NCBI RefSeq assembly: GCF_049537125.1
Contig: NZ_JBMVQY010000001.1
Location: forward strand, 744,001 to 808,000
From: Limisphaera sp026417315
GTDB lineage: Bacteria > Verrucomicrobiota > Verrucomicrobiia > Limisphaerales > Limisphaeraceae
Direction of reading: 5' to 3'
Length of the DNA stretch: 64,000 nucleotides
Shown here: positions 1 through 9,133 of the stretch, piece by piece
Layout of the letters: every line of letters begins with the position of its first letter
Position numbering within the stretch: position 1 is the first letter of the stretch
Program-made: the position numbers and the translations under genes
Notes under the pieces: generated by a model
Databases searched by the model: none
Told to the model about the DNA's origin: nothing
Seen by the model: only the letters and a program-made list of their open reading frames with translations

Positions 1-450
1 GAGGCTGTGAACTGCGTGTTGCCGCCGCCAGACAACAAAGGGGCATCGCCCGATCTTGGGCTCACTTTTTGTGCCGCCGGTCCGGAGGGCAGACACGCCC
101 CGGGCTGTGAACAACCGGTCAATAACTCGTGACATCTTGCTCTTCCCATCCCGGCCTTCTTCAGCTACAAGGGGCATCGCTTTCGCGGCAGGAAGCGCAG
201 CGCCACGACGGCGCTGCACAGGCGTGGGCAGGCCGCGAAGGGCTGTTTCCCAAGTTGTTGAACGGCAACAGGTTAAAGAGGCCGAGGGAGGGGTCTTTTG
301 GCCTCGATCCGGAAAGGGATCTTTGTGTTGCCCGGAATCGGATTTGGTGCTATGTGCCGGGCCGGTTTGGGTGGCGCGGTGGCCTGCAAACCGGCCAGGT
401 GAATAAAAACCGCGGAAAACCGGCAGCTGAAGCCGGGTTGTGGCAGACTC
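1..450. other. region upstream of dnaA
   Basis: No convincing gene. A 10-mer GGCTGTGAAC occurs at 3-12 and 103-112, and a 12-mer AAGGGGCATCGC at 38-49 and 169-180. No perfect DnaA box (TTATCCACA) or AT-rich unwinding element is visible, so I do not call an origin. Open frames here have no protein-like composition. Confidence 0.4.
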
Positions 451-1809
451 ATGGAAGCAGCAGCGCGAATCTGGTCGGCGGCCCAGAAGCATCTTCAGAC
501 GCTTCTGGCGCCGGACATTTACAACCTGTGGTTCGCCCCCATTCGCGCGGTCAACCTGGAGAACGACCTGCTGGTCCTGGAGGTGGCCGACGAATTCCGG
601 GAGGTGTGGCTGCAGGAGAACTATCGTTCGGTCCTGGAAGATGCAGTGGCACTGGCTTCGGGTCGGCGCATGACGATCCGTTTCCAAGTGGCGGCCGATC
701 CGCCCCCACCGGCCCCGCCGGTGACCTCCTCCGTTCCCCGGACCCGCCCGCCGGGGTCCCGCGCGGCCCGGCCGCCCGAAGTCCGCGAGGTGCAGTTCAA
801 CCCCAAAAACACCTTCGAGACCTTCGTGGTCGGCGCCAACAACAACCTCGCGTATTCCGCCGCGCTCGCCGTGGCGCAATCTCCGGGAAAAGCGTACAAC
901 CCCCTGTTCCTGTACGGCGGCGTGGGGCTGGGTAAAACGCATCTGCTCCATGCCATCGGCCAGCACGTGCTCACCCACAAGGCGCAGGCCCGGGTGGCGT
1001 ACGTCTCGTGCGAAAAATTCACCAACGAATTCATCGACGCGCTCCAAAACAACAGCCTGATGCAGTTCCGAAAAAGGTATCGGAACACGGACGTGCTGTT
1101 GATCGACGACGTCCACTTCCTGGCCGGCAAGGAGCGGATTCAAGAGGAGTTCTTCCACACCTTCAATGCATTGCACGAGGCACGCAAACAGATCGTGCTG
1201 ACCTGCGACCGACCCGCAAACGAGATCCAGGGGCTGGAACAACGTCTGGTCTCACGCTTCGAATGGGGCCTGGTGGCGGATCTGCAACCGCCGGATGTGG
1301 AAATGCGGCTGGCGATCCTGCGCAAGAAGGCGGCCCTGATGGAGGCGCAGGTGCCGGAGGAGATCCTCAATTTCCTGGCCAACAACATCCGCAGCAACAT
1401 CCGCCGCCTGGAAGGGGCGTTGATCCGGGTGGCCTCCTTCGCCTCCCTGACCGGCAAGCCGCTGACCCTGGCCAATGTGGAGATGCTTTTGCGGGAAATC
1501 CTGCATGAAGAAGGCCGCAGCACGGTCACCATCGACCGGATCATGAAGGTGGTGGCCGAGCGGTACGACATCCGACTGTCCGACATGACCAGTCGGCGGC
1601 GCCCGGAGAACATCGCCTTCCCCCGCCAGGTGGCGATGTATTTGGCCCGGCGTCTGACGGGCCTCTCCTACAGCGCCATCGGCGAGGCCTTTGGGGGCCG
1701 CGACCACGGCACCGTCCTGCACGCCTGTCGCCTGGTCAAGGACCGCATGGACGTCGATTCGCAGGTGCGTCAGCAGGTCCACCAACTGGAGCGCGATCTG
1801 CTCAAGTAG
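451..1809 (+). CDS. dnaA: chromosomal replication initiator protein DnaA
   Basis: DnaA binds DnaA boxes at the origin and melts DNA in an ATP-dependent way to start replication. At 452 residues it has the usual family length. Domain I covers about residues 1-75, followed by a proline-rich linker (about 88-112). The AAA+ domain carries the Walker A motif GGVGLGKTH near residue 156 and Walker B LLIDDVHFL near 215. The C-terminal DNA-binding domain carries the DnaA signature GGRDHGTVLHACRLV near 415. The ATG at 451 starts directly at the conserved N-terminal helix; the Shine-Dalgarno is weak. It is the first gene of the window, consistent with a chromosome numbered from dnaA. No dnaN follows it. 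Confidence 0.98.
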   Translation: MEAAARIWSAAQKHLQTLLAPDIYNLWFAPIRAVNLENDLLVLEVADEFREVWLQENYRSVLEDAVALASGRRMTIRFQVAADPPPPAPPVTSSVPRTRPPGSRAARPPEVREVQFNPKNTFETFVVGANNNLAYSAALAVAQSPGKAYNPLFLYGGVGLGKTHLLHAIGQHVLTHKAQARVAYVSCEKFTNEFIDALQNNSLMQFRKRYRNTDVLLIDDVHFLAGKERIQEEFFHTFNALHEARKQIVLTCDRPANEIQGLEQRLVSRFEWGLVADLQPPDVEMRLAILRKKAALMEAQVPEEILNFLANNIRSNIRRLEGALIRVASFASLTGKPLTLANVEMLLREILHEEGRSTVTIDRIMKVVAERYDIRLSDMTSRRRPENIAFPRQVAMYLARRLTGLSYSAIGEAFGGRDHGTVLHACRLVKDRMDVDSQVRQQVHQLERDLLK

Positions 1810-2002
1810 CCTTGCCGCACCCCGACACCCGGTCGTCGCGCCACGGGGCCCGCCGCAAGAGCGCACCGAGGCATTCCCCCGTACCCGCGCCGGTGCACGC
1901 AACGCACATCCCTTCAGTGAGCGCGTCCAGCCCCGCGAATCCGATGACTCCTTTTGCGCCAACCCTTCCGCCGACCGACCAAACGCCCCGTCGGAATCAA
2001 CA

Positions 2003-2031
2003 TTGACACCTTCGGTCCCCGGACCTAGGCT
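2003..2031 (+). promoter_or_regulatory. possible sigma-70-like promoter
   Basis: TTGACA at 2003-2008 and TAGGCT at 2026-2031 with a 17-base spacer, about 34 bases before the start codon of the coiled-coil membrane protein gene. The -35 is perfect; the -10 matches only in TA...T. The gene also has a strong Shine-Dalgarno (GGAGAGGA) before its ATG. Confidence 0.35.
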
Positions 2032-2064
2032 CGCACCGACGTTTGCTGTGGAGAGGACGCACAC

Positions 2065-2835
2065 ATGCTGATCCGAATCAGTCTCATCATTGCATTGGTC
2101 GCCGGACTGGCCACCGCGGGCATCAATCTGTTCACCGTCCGGAACAAAATTGAAACCCTCAAAACCGAGCGGAACAACGAACGGGCCGAAAAGGAGCAAG
2201 CGCGAACCGAGCTCGCGTCCACCCGTCAGCAGCTGGACCAAACCACCGCCCAACTCAAGAAGGCGCAGACCGAGCTGGCCACGGCCACCAAGGAACGTGA
2301 CGAAGCCGTGGCCACGGCGGAAGCCCAGACCCGCAGGGCCAACCAGCTCAACGACGAACTGAACAAAACCCGCCAGGAACGAGACAACGCCCAGGCCGAA
2401 CTGGCCGCATGGACCGCCCTCGGAATCCCGGTGCAGCAAGTGAAAGAGGTCGTGGCCCTGAACCGGCGCCTGCTGGAACAGGTGGACGTGCAAAAGGAGG
2501 AAATCCAGGCTCTCATCCGCGCCAATGCCCGTCTCACCAACGAACTGGCCCGCATCCTGGGCGGTGGCGATTACGTGGTGCGCCTGCCCGCCCAGTTGCG
2601 CGGCAAGGTGGTGGCGTATGATCCGAAGTGGGAGTTCGTGGTCGTCGACGTCGGAGAAGCCAACGGCGTCCTCGAATACGGTGAACTCCTGGTGAGTCGC
2701 AACGGTCAACTCGTGGCCAAGGTGGTGGTGCGGACTGTCGAGAAGAATCGCGCCATCGCCAACGTCGTGCCGGGGTGGAAATTGGCCGAGCCCGTGGAGG
2801 GAGACGAAGTCCTCCCGGCCCATCCCGCCTCGTGA
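2065..2835 (+). CDS. membrane-anchored coiled-coil protein, function unknown
   Basis: The 256-residue product has one N-terminal membrane segment or uncleaved signal anchor (about residues 5-22). A long heptad-like coiled coil rich in E, K, Q, R and A follows (about 25-170), then a compact C-terminal domain (about 175-250) rich in beta-forming residues, with the segment WEFVVVDVGEANGVLEYGE. The C-terminal part resembles small domains found after coiled coils in other Verrucomicrobia envelope proteins, but I cannot name the family. GGAGAGGA lies 7 bases before the ATG and a promoter-like TTGACA lies upstream. The next gene, a lipoprotein-like microprotein, starts 7 bases after the stop, so the two probably form an operon. 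A periplasmic structural role is a guess. Confidence 0.85.
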   Translation: MLIRISLIIALVAGLATAGINLFTVRNKIETLKTERNNERAEKEQARTELASTRQQLDQTTAQLKKAQTELATATKERDEAVATAEAQTRRANQLNDELNKTRQERDNAQAELAAWTALGIPVQQVKEVVALNRRLLEQVDVQKEEIQALIRANARLTNELARILGGGDYVVRLPAQLRGKVVAYDPKWEFVVVDVGEANGVLEYGELLVSRNGQLVAKVVVRTVEKNRAIANVVPGWKLAEPVEGDEVLPAHPAS

Positions 2836-2842
2836 TGCGCCC

Positions 2843-3001
2843 ATGAAAGGCTCCTGGCTGCTAGCCGGGTTCCTGCTGCTGGCCGTGGCCGCGGGCTGGG
2901 GTTGTGCTTCCGCCGACCCCGCCAACCGTTCAGCGCGGCCGTGGAACACCCCCAAGCAGTGGGAAACCGGGCTGCCCTCCGCAATCCTGGAAGGCCGGTG
3001 A
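2843..3001 (+). CDS. 52-residue lipoprotein-like microprotein
   Basis: This short frame runs ATG to TGA immediately after the coiled-coil gene. The product has a hydrophobic N-terminus (residues 4-20) ending at Cys21, then a short polar tail containing RPWNTPKQWETGLPSAILEG. The sequence before Cys21 (A-G-W-G) is not a textbook lipobox, but the layout is that of a small secreted lipoprotein. From memory, small Verrucomicrobia proteins with a similar RPWN-P-WE-GLP tail exist, usually unannotated; I could not check this. Its position 7 bases downstream of a longer envelope gene, good codon use and sharp signal-peptide pattern support it being real. Confidence 0.7.
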   Translation: MKGSWLLAGFLLLAVAAGWGCASADPANRSARPWNTPKQWETGLPSAILEGR

Positions 3002-3098
3002 CCCGTACCGGAGTCCGGGTCCGCGGCTCTGGTGTTTCCAACCATTCACCGCTCCCTGCCGGAGCCCCTTGCCCCAAGGCCGCGTTCGCCCGGAACCT

Positions 3099-3509
3099 TC
3101 ACTGCGGGGGCGGGGCTTCCCCGGACTCGATGGGCCACTCTGCCAAAAGCAGTGCACGATATCCCCCGATCAATGAAGCCACCCGCCGATAGCCCATCCG
3201 CTGCGCCGCCTCCGCCGCCAGGGCGGACCGATAGCCGCCTCCGCAATACAAAATCAGTTCGGTCTCCTTGTCCGGAAACCGGCGCTCGATATCGCGTTCC
3301 AAAATCCCCCGACCCAAATGCACCGCGCCCCGGGCATGACCCGCGTTCCACTCGTGATCCTCGCGCACATCCACCAGGACCGCTTGCGGATTGACTTCGA
3401 GGCGCGCACGCAGTTCGGCCACCGTGATCTCCCGAATGTGTTTCCTGGCCTCGTTGACCAGCGCCAAAAAGCCCGGTGAATGCTTCATGTCCACAGCATA
3501 CGTGCGCAT
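3099..3509 (-). CDS. rhodanese-like domain protein
   Basis: A single-domain rhodanese of 136 residues. The active-site loop LILYCGGGYRS carries the catalytic cysteine that accepts a persulfide sulfur in this family; the upstream VDVREDHEWNAGHARGAVHL is the conserved rhodanese DVR...E...GHI-type region. It has a longer N-terminal helix (about residues 1-30) than minimal rhodaneses. The frame is open further upstream, but the ATG at 3509 has a good Shine-Dalgarno (TTGGAGA), while the upstream extension overlaps the start of the divergent transporter gene and looks non-coding. The physiological sulfur donor and acceptor are unknown. Confidence 0.9.
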   Translation of the reverse strand: MRTYAVDMKHSPGFLALVNEARKHIREITVAELRARLEVNPQAVLVDVREDHEWNAGHARGAVHLGRGILERDIERRFPDKETELILYCGGGYRSALAAEAAQRMGYRRVASLIGGYRALLLAEWPIESGEAPPPQ

Positions 3510-3628
3510 GCCGGTTTCTCCAAGCGTCACCCGGCGCCGCCCCGCCGCCGGTGCTCCCGGCCTGTCCCCGCGGCTCCCGCTTCCGATAGCCAACCGCACG
3601 GTCCTTTCATCCCGCACGAAGGCTCCCC

Positions 3629-4579
3629 ATGAATACCGTCCCTCCCGCCACAAGCCGCTTGGTCCTGGGATTGTTGGTGGCCGTGTTGTTGTGGGGCTGC
3701 AACAACACCGGTGTCCGTTACCTGGTCCGCGATTGGCCGCCGGTTTTCACGGGCAGCACGAGGTTTCTGGCCGCCGGCCTGCTGCTGTTGGCCGTTCTGC
3801 GGTGGACCCGTTGGCTGGGCGACTGGCAACCCGTCCCGGCTCGTCTGCAACGAGCCCTCTGGTGGCGCGGTGGGTTCAGCCTCGCAGCCTATATCGTGGT
3901 GTTCAATGAGGCGCTGCGACACACCTCCGCCTCTCACGTGGCATTGCTCTTGGCGGCCTCCCCCATCTGGGCGCTCCTGTGGGAACACCGCACACCCACC
4001 GCGCACCACATCCTGCGCCGCTACGCGGCCGCCTTCTTGGGACTGTGCGGCGTTGCCGTGCTGACCGCACCGGCCCTGACCCGGGACCACTGGGGCTGGA
4101 AGGGTGAACTCCTGGGACTGCTGGCCAGCGTGTTGTGGACCCACTTCGGCCGCCAGTGCCGCTGGCTGGGCCAACACCTCAACAGCGCGGAAGTCACGGC
4201 CCACAGCATGTGGCGCGCCGCCGTGTGGCTGCTGCCCTGGTCCACCGCAGAGCTGCTGAGTCGCCCTCTCCCCTGGCGGCCGGATTTGATCGCCGTCCAA
4301 CTCTACTGTGTCCTTGCGGGCGGCGTGGCCGCGTTCGGTCTCTGGACCCATGCGCTCCGGCACTGGGAGGCCAGCCGCGTCCTCCTCTTCAACAACCTCA
4401 TCCCCATCACCACCATGGCCTGGGCCGCCTGGTGGTTGGAAGAACCCGTCACGGTCCGCTTCGCCTTTGCACTGGTGCTCATCGTGGGCGGAGTTTGGCT
4501 GGGCCAGACACCCGTCCCCCGACCCGCCCCGCCGCAAGAAAGTCGGCCCCAGCCACCGATCCCGGCAGCCGCACCCTGA
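3629..4579 (+). CDS. EamA/DMT-family transporter
   Basis: A 316-residue polytopic membrane protein with about ten hydrophobic segments in two repeated halves, as in the drug/metabolite transporter (EamA, RhaT-like) superfamily. Family features include the N-terminal LLWGCNNTGVRY segment, the GSTRFLAAGLLLL helix, and the second-half LLFNNLIPITTMAWAAWWLEE segment that usually closes EamA repeats. These proteins export or import small metabolites; the substrate cannot be inferred. It is divergent from the rhodanese gene, with 119 bases between starts. The last 25 residues are proline-rich and probably a cytoplasmic tail. Confidence 0.9.
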   Translation: MNTVPPATSRLVLGLLVAVLLWGCNNTGVRYLVRDWPPVFTGSTRFLAAGLLLLAVLRWTRWLGDWQPVPARLQRALWWRGGFSLAAYIVVFNEALRHTSASHVALLLAASPIWALLWEHRTPTAHHILRRYAAAFLGLCGVAVLTAPALTRDHWGWKGELLGLLASVLWTHFGRQCRWLGQHLNSAEVTAHSMWRAAVWLLPWSTAELLSRPLPWRPDLIAVQLYCVLAGGVAAFGLWTHALRHWEASRVLLFNNLIPITTMAWAAWWLEEPVTVRFAFALVLIVGGVWLGQTPVPRPAPPQESRPQPPIPAAAP

Positions 4580-4705
4580 ACCGTTGTCCCACTGGCCCAC
4601 CTGTTCAGGGGCCGGTTCTCCTTGGCAGCGAATTCAGACCTCGCCAACCCCGGCCCCGGGCGCGAGGCGGGATCCGCCCGTGCCGCGACACCCTGCCCTG
4701 CGCAA

Positions 4706-6328
4706 TCACTCCAAACCCATGTCCTTCCGAAACGCCTCCACCAGCAACACGTGACGTCGAATGCTCTCCGTGCTGGCCTCGTTGTCATAGTTCAATCCAT
4801 AAGGCCAGAAATGCGTCCCGTCCGAGTAGATCACCGCCCCCGGGCCGTCGAATTCCTGGATCTTTTGGCGCCCATGCGGGCCCTGCCAGACCCCACCCGC
4901 AAGGTTTGCCTGCCACTGCCACGTCGTGCCCACCCCCAGTGTGTGCGAAATCTCGTGCAGCGCCGTCCGGTACCCGATTTGACCTCCGAAATCGATCCAG
5001 CCACTGTAACTGGCCTGCGCCGTGGGAACCCCGGGATTGTAATTCACGGTCAAATGCTTGCGGAATGTGCCCCATTTGTTGTACTGCGCCACCGCGCCTT
5101 CCATGGCATACACGATGCGCTCCCGAATGTCCGCCGGCCAGTTCTGCCAGCCCGGCGCCAACGAATAGGTCAGCGGCCCTGGCGGCGGCGGTACCACCGC
5201 GGTCCGAATCGCATAAAAATGCGGCAGCTCCACCGGCAGCCCGGTCACCCTCACCACAGCCCGGCCCTGCGCGTCGAAGGCGTGGGTCCCCAGGTTGCTC
5301 CACCGACTCCACGGCAGACGGGCGTCGGTGGTATGCAAGACCTGAAAACTCATCCCCGGCGGACCATGGGCAACCTCCAGGGAAACGGACCCTGCAACCA
5401 CGCCGCCCATCGAGGCTACCGGCCGGGGCGCGAAAAGGAACTCGCCCGGCTCCAGCGCCCGGTCCGAAATCCGGACCTCGTCGATGAAGCCGTACGCCCG
5501 ATCCGTGTGCACACCCGCGTACAACCCCCGTCCCACGGACCAAGCACCCGCCACCCAATCCGGCCCCGTCCCGGAGCCCCGGACCAGTGCACGATTCGGA
5601 CTGCCGCTGGCGACCAGATCCGTGCTCGCCACCAACAGATTGTTCACATAGAGCTTCAAAGTGTTGCCATCGCTGACCGCCGCCAGGTGATACCACGGCG
5701 CCTCCGCACCACCCGGACTGATCCCATACACCCAGCCCGGCGGCGAAAAGGCCCGATGGGTGTAGCCCGAAACATCGGTGAACACCACTGCGACACTGTC
5801 ATCCGGACGCACCTGCAAATAAAAGGCCGCCAAATTCGGATCCGACCGCGATACATTGCGCGCGTCACGACCCACCACGGTGCGGTAGCCGCCGCTGGCC
5901 ACGGCTCGATAAGATGCCTCCACGGTGAATTGCACCGGCAGGATCGCGTCCAGATTGATCCCGGACGGCCGGCTGTGCTGGGCCGAAGTAAACATCGCCG
6001 GGTAATTGCCCGTGTTCTGCACGCTGAAGCGGTTCGTCCATCCGAACTGCGGTACGCGCCCCGAAGCCACGTTCGTGCGGTAGGCAAACCCGGCATATCC
6101 ACCCTGCGTCCACGCGGACAAATGATTCCCGTTCCCGGATCCATCCCGCACCGTGCCATGAAACGCGCCATCCGCCCCGGCATGCACCACCAGCCCGTCG
6201 GCAGGCCCCTCTTCGAACCGCCAGTACGCCACCGTGGCCGCGTGCATCTGCGCAGCAACGACCAGCATCCACACCCAACCACTGCAAATCTGAAGTGTTG
6301 AGCCTTTTCTTGCCACCATCGAGGGCAT
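4706..6328 (-). CDS. secreted LamG-like protein with C-terminal HExxH metallopeptidase domain
   Basis: A 540-residue product with a signal peptide (about residues 13-31). A concanavalin-like LamG domain (about 33-265) starts ATVAYWRFEEG and contains the typical VRISDRALEPGEF end. A short beta-rich segment (about 280-350) follows. The C-terminal domain (about 365-540) carries HEISHTLGVG near residue 459, the zinc-protease pattern HExxH followed by G. The combination suggests a secreted carbohydrate- or protein-binding peptidase. The start at 6328 follows a GGGGGAAG Shine-Dalgarno. Its 3' end faces the transporter gene. Substrate unknown; the peptidase call rests on one motif and its context. 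Confidence 0.85.
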   Translation of the reverse strand: MPSMVARKGSTLQICSGWVWMLVVAAQMHAATVAYWRFEEGPADGLVVHAGADGAFHGTVRDGSGNGNHLSAWTQGGYAGFAYRTNVASGRVPQFGWTNRFSVQNTGNYPAMFTSAQHSRPSGINLDAILPVQFTVEASYRAVASGGYRTVVGRDARNVSRSDPNLAAFYLQVRPDDSVAVVFTDVSGYTHRAFSPPGWVYGISPGGAEAPWYHLAAVSDGNTLKLYVNNLLVASTDLVASGSPNRALVRGSGTGPDWVAGAWSVGRGLYAGVHTDRAYGFIDEVRISDRALEPGEFLFAPRPVASMGGVVAGSVSLEVAHGPPGMSFQVLHTTDARLPWSRWSNLGTHAFDAQGRAVVRVTGLPVELPHFYAIRTAVVPPPPGPLTYSLAPGWQNWPADIRERIVYAMEGAVAQYNKWGTFRKHLTVNYNPGVPTAQASYSGWIDFGGQIGYRTALHEISHTLGVGTTWQWQANLAGGVWQGPHGRQKIQEFDGPGAVIYSDGTHFWPYGLNYDNEASTESIRRHVLLVEAFRKDMGLE

Positions 6329-7102
6329 GTTCTTCTTCCCCCTCTCTTCGCATCGTTTCAGGCAAACGGGACGCCACCTCGTTAACCCGGATCCCCGGCC
6401 CGGTCAACCCATGGCATCCCTGCCCTGCGCCAAATGGAAGAGCCCGTCCGGCGCCGCCCTACACTCCCGCCCCCGGCTCAGGCCGCTGCCCTGAAACGCA
6501 TCCCCCTCAGGCTGCTTATCGGATCTGACCCTGCATCCGCACACCCATCTACGGGTTTCCAGCACATCGCGTGCTGCCGTGTCTTTCCCAAGAGGCGCGA
6601 GGGACCTTTTCACGAGATTCCCGCAGCCCGCGGGCGATGGATTCCACGCAACGAAAATCCTTCGGAGCCCCACGCTCCGAACGCCCGTCCGCTGTCACAC
6701 CGCAGTTCCTGTGTCATCGCGCCCCGCCCCGCCCAAGAGCCCCATTTTCACCGGCGCATGCGGAGGCAGCCTCCTGCGCCAGGGTGTTGAAAGCCTCGAC
6801 CGGCCAGGGCAGGCTCAGCCAACCATCTTGTGGCACCCCGATCCGCGGCCGGCCGCGCCGGATCCCTGCGGAACACAGACCGGATTCCTGCGCAAAATCC
6901 CAACTTGGACGCCCGGGGGAACTCCGCGTAGCTTTACGGCATGGCTCCGGCCCGAGACGAACATCCCCACCTCCAGCCAGCAATCGAAGGTCCGTCCGCC
7001 ACCGCCCGGACCTGCCAGCCCGGGGAATCTTCGCTGGGCGAGATCCGGCGACAAAAAGCATTTCGATGTTCCGGCGCCTCCACCTCCAGGGGTCTACGGT
7101 TC
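6329..7102. other. intergenic region between divergent secreted-protein genes
   Basis: About 770 bases with several short open frames in all phases, none with protein-like composition or a matching Shine-Dalgarno. It should contain the promoters of both flanking genes, but I cannot point to a clear one. The frame of the downstream glycosidase-like gene stays open back to 6941. Confidence 0.4.
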
Positions 7103-9133
7103 TTGACCAGGATCGCTGCCTGGGTCCGCCCGGGCGCGGCGATCTTGATGGGGCTTTGTCAGTGCGCCGCCGGACCTTGGATGGCGCAGCAGACTTCGAC
7201 CGGGACGACCTCTCACACGCGTCCGCCCGGCGAGCACGGCGGGACAACGTCTGCTTCCCCGGGGAAGATGCGGGTCGCCCGCTCCGAATTGAACCACCCC
7301 CGGCTACCGGACGGCAACGGGTCCGTGAGCATTTCGGGCGAGTTGAAGCAATGGCACAAGGTCACGCTGACGCTGGATGGTCCCTTCGCACACGGACGCG
7401 ACACCTCGCCCAATCCATTTACGGATTACCGGTTCGCCGTGCGCTTCCGACACGAATCCGGTGCACCGGATTACCTGGTGCCCGGCTATTTCGCTGCCGA
7501 TGGGCAGGCCGCCGAAACCTCGGCCGAGTCGGGCACGAAATGGCGCGCCCACCTCGCGCCCGACAAGCCTGGTGTCTGGACGTACACCATTTCCCTCCTC
7601 AAAGGCCCGCTCGTGGCCGTCGATGACACGCCGACAGGTGAGCCCCTGGCGCCATATCACGGCAAGACCGGCAGTTTCACCGTGACGCCGACGGATAAGA
7701 CCGGCCGGGATTTTCGCGCCCATGGTCGCCTGGCTTATGTCGGACGCCACCACCTGCGGTTCGCAGGTTCGGGTACGTACTTCCTCAAAGTCGGAGCAGA
7801 CTCCCCGGAGACCCTGCTCGCCTATGCGGACTTCGACGGGACCGAGGCTCGCAAAAACGGCGTGCCCCTGAAGACGTGGGAGCCCCATGTACAAGACTGG
7901 CGCCCCGGCGATCCGACCTGGAAGAACGTCAAGGGAAAGGGCCTCATCGGCGCGCTGAACTACCTCGCCAGCCGGGGTGGCAACGCCGTCTCTTTCCTCA
8001 CCTACAACGCCGGTGGCGACGGCGACAACGTCTGGCCATTCGTGGCGCGAGACGCAAAACTGCACTACGACTGCTCGAAACTCGATCAATGGGGGATCGT
8101 GTTCGACCATGCCATCCGCCTCGGCATTTTTCTCCACTTCAAGCTCCAGGAAACCGAGAACGACGACGAACGTCTGGGGCCCGAGCGCACCCCGGGACGT
8201 GTGCCCGAAGCGTTGGACGGGGGCCGCTTGGGCCTCGAGCGCAAGCTTTACCTGCGCGAACTCATCGCCCGTTTCGGCCATCTGCTGGCGCTGAACTGGA
8301 ACCTCGGCGAAGAAAATACACAAACTTCCGAGGAGATTCGCGCCATGGCGGAATTCCTTCGCCGGACCGATCCCTACCAACATCCTCGCGTTCTGCACAC
8401 CTACCCACATCAGCAAGCGGAGGTGTACGGTCCTCTCTTGGGAGAACAATCCGCACTCACCGGCGCGTCCGTCCAATGCGCCTGGCATCAAGTCCATCGC
8501 TGGACACTCCGGTGGGTCACGGAATCGGCGCGCAGCGGCCGCCCCTGGGTGGTTGCCAATGACGAGCAGGGAAACGCAGACACGGGGGTACCGCCGGACC
8601 CCGGTTACCAGGGCTATGCCGGCCTGAGGCGCAACGGTCATCCAGTGGGCTATGACCTCAACGACATCCGAAAACTTACCCTCTGGGGGAACCTCATGGC
8701 CGGCGGCACAGGTGTCGAATACTACTTTGGCTACGAACTGCCCGAGAACGACCTGCTCTGTCAGGACTGGCGCAGCCGGGAGCGCTCCTGGGATTACGGC
8801 CGCATCGCCCTGGAGTTCTTCCGTAACCACAACCTCCCCTTCTGGGACATGCGGAGTGCCAACACCCTGGTGGACAACCCCGGAAACGAAAACACCCGAT
8901 TCTGCCTCGCCCGACCCGGGGGCCCATACGTGGTGTACCTGCCCCGCGGTGGCACCGCCGAATTGGACCTGACCGGCGTCGGGGGGAAGTTCGCTGTGCG
9001 GTGGTTCAACCCTCGCGCCGGAGGTTCCCTGCAGATTGGTTCGGTGACGCGCGTGCATGGGGGAGGCCGGGTGTCGCTGGGGCAGCCGCCCACCGACATA
9101 CAAGAGGACTGGGTGGTGCTGCTGCAGCCATGA
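7103..9133 (+). CDS. secreted DUF5060 / collagen-binding-domain glycosidase-like protein
   Basis: A large secreted protein resembling glycoside-hydrolase-like proteins with an N-terminal DUF5060 beta-sandwich (ISGELKQWHKVTLTLDGPF... to VWTYTISLLKG). A TIM-barrel-like central part contains LLALNWNLGEENTQ, where acidic residues could be catalytic, and a C-terminal domain resembles the 'putative collagen-binding domain' (CLARPGGPYVVYLPRGGT... KFAVRWFNPRAGG). The frame opens at an ATG at 6941, but the first 54 residues from there look non-coding. A TTG at 7103, preceded by AGGGG, gives a proper signal peptide (MTRIAAWVRPGAAILMGL), so I prefer it. At 676 residues this is a plausible extracellular polysaccharide-degrading enzyme; substrate unknown. 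Confidence 0.85.
   Translation: MTRIAAWVRPGAAILMGLCQCAAGPWMAQQTSTGTTSHTRPPGEHGGTTSASPGKMRVARSELNHPRLPDGNGSVSISGELKQWHKVTLTLDGPFAHGRDTSPNPFTDYRFAVRFRHESGAPDYLVPGYFAADGQAAETSAESGTKWRAHLAPDKPGVWTYTISLLKGPLVAVDDTPTGEPLAPYHGKTGSFTVTPTDKTGRDFRAHGRLAYVGRHHLRFAGSGTYFLKVGADSPETLLAYADFDGTEARKNGVPLKTWEPHVQDWRPGDPTWKNVKGKGLIGALNYLASRGGNAVSFLTYNAGGDGDNVWPFVARDAKLHYDCSKLDQWGIVFDHAIRLGIFLHFKLQETENDDERLGPERTPGRVPEALDGGRLGLERKLYLRELIARFGHLLALNWNLGEENTQTSEEIRAMAEFLRRTDPYQHPRVLHTYPHQQAEVYGPLLGEQSALTGASVQCAWHQVHRWTLRWVTESARSGRPWVVANDEQGNADTGVPPDPGYQGYAGLRRNGHPVGYDLNDIRKLTLWGNLMAGGTGVEYYFGYELPENDLLCQDWRSRERSWDYGRIALEFFRNHNLPFWDMRSANTLVDNPGNENTRFCLARPGGPYVVYLPRGGTAELDLTGVGGKFAVRWFNPRAGGSLQIGSVTRVHGGGRVSLGQPPTDIQEDWVVLLQP

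Noticed and set aside
1..450. Origin of replication next to dnaA
   Set aside because: No cluster of DnaA boxes and no AT-rich stretch; TGTGAACAA-like sites have two mismatches.
1252..3045. 597-codon minus-strand frame over dnaA and the coiled-coil gene
   Set aside because: Covers two well-supported plus-strand genes and has no recognisable motif.
4622..6301. 559-codon plus-strand frame opposite the LamG/peptidase gene
   Set aside because: Mirror of the minus-strand gene, rich in R, P, H and G; no signal peptide or motif.
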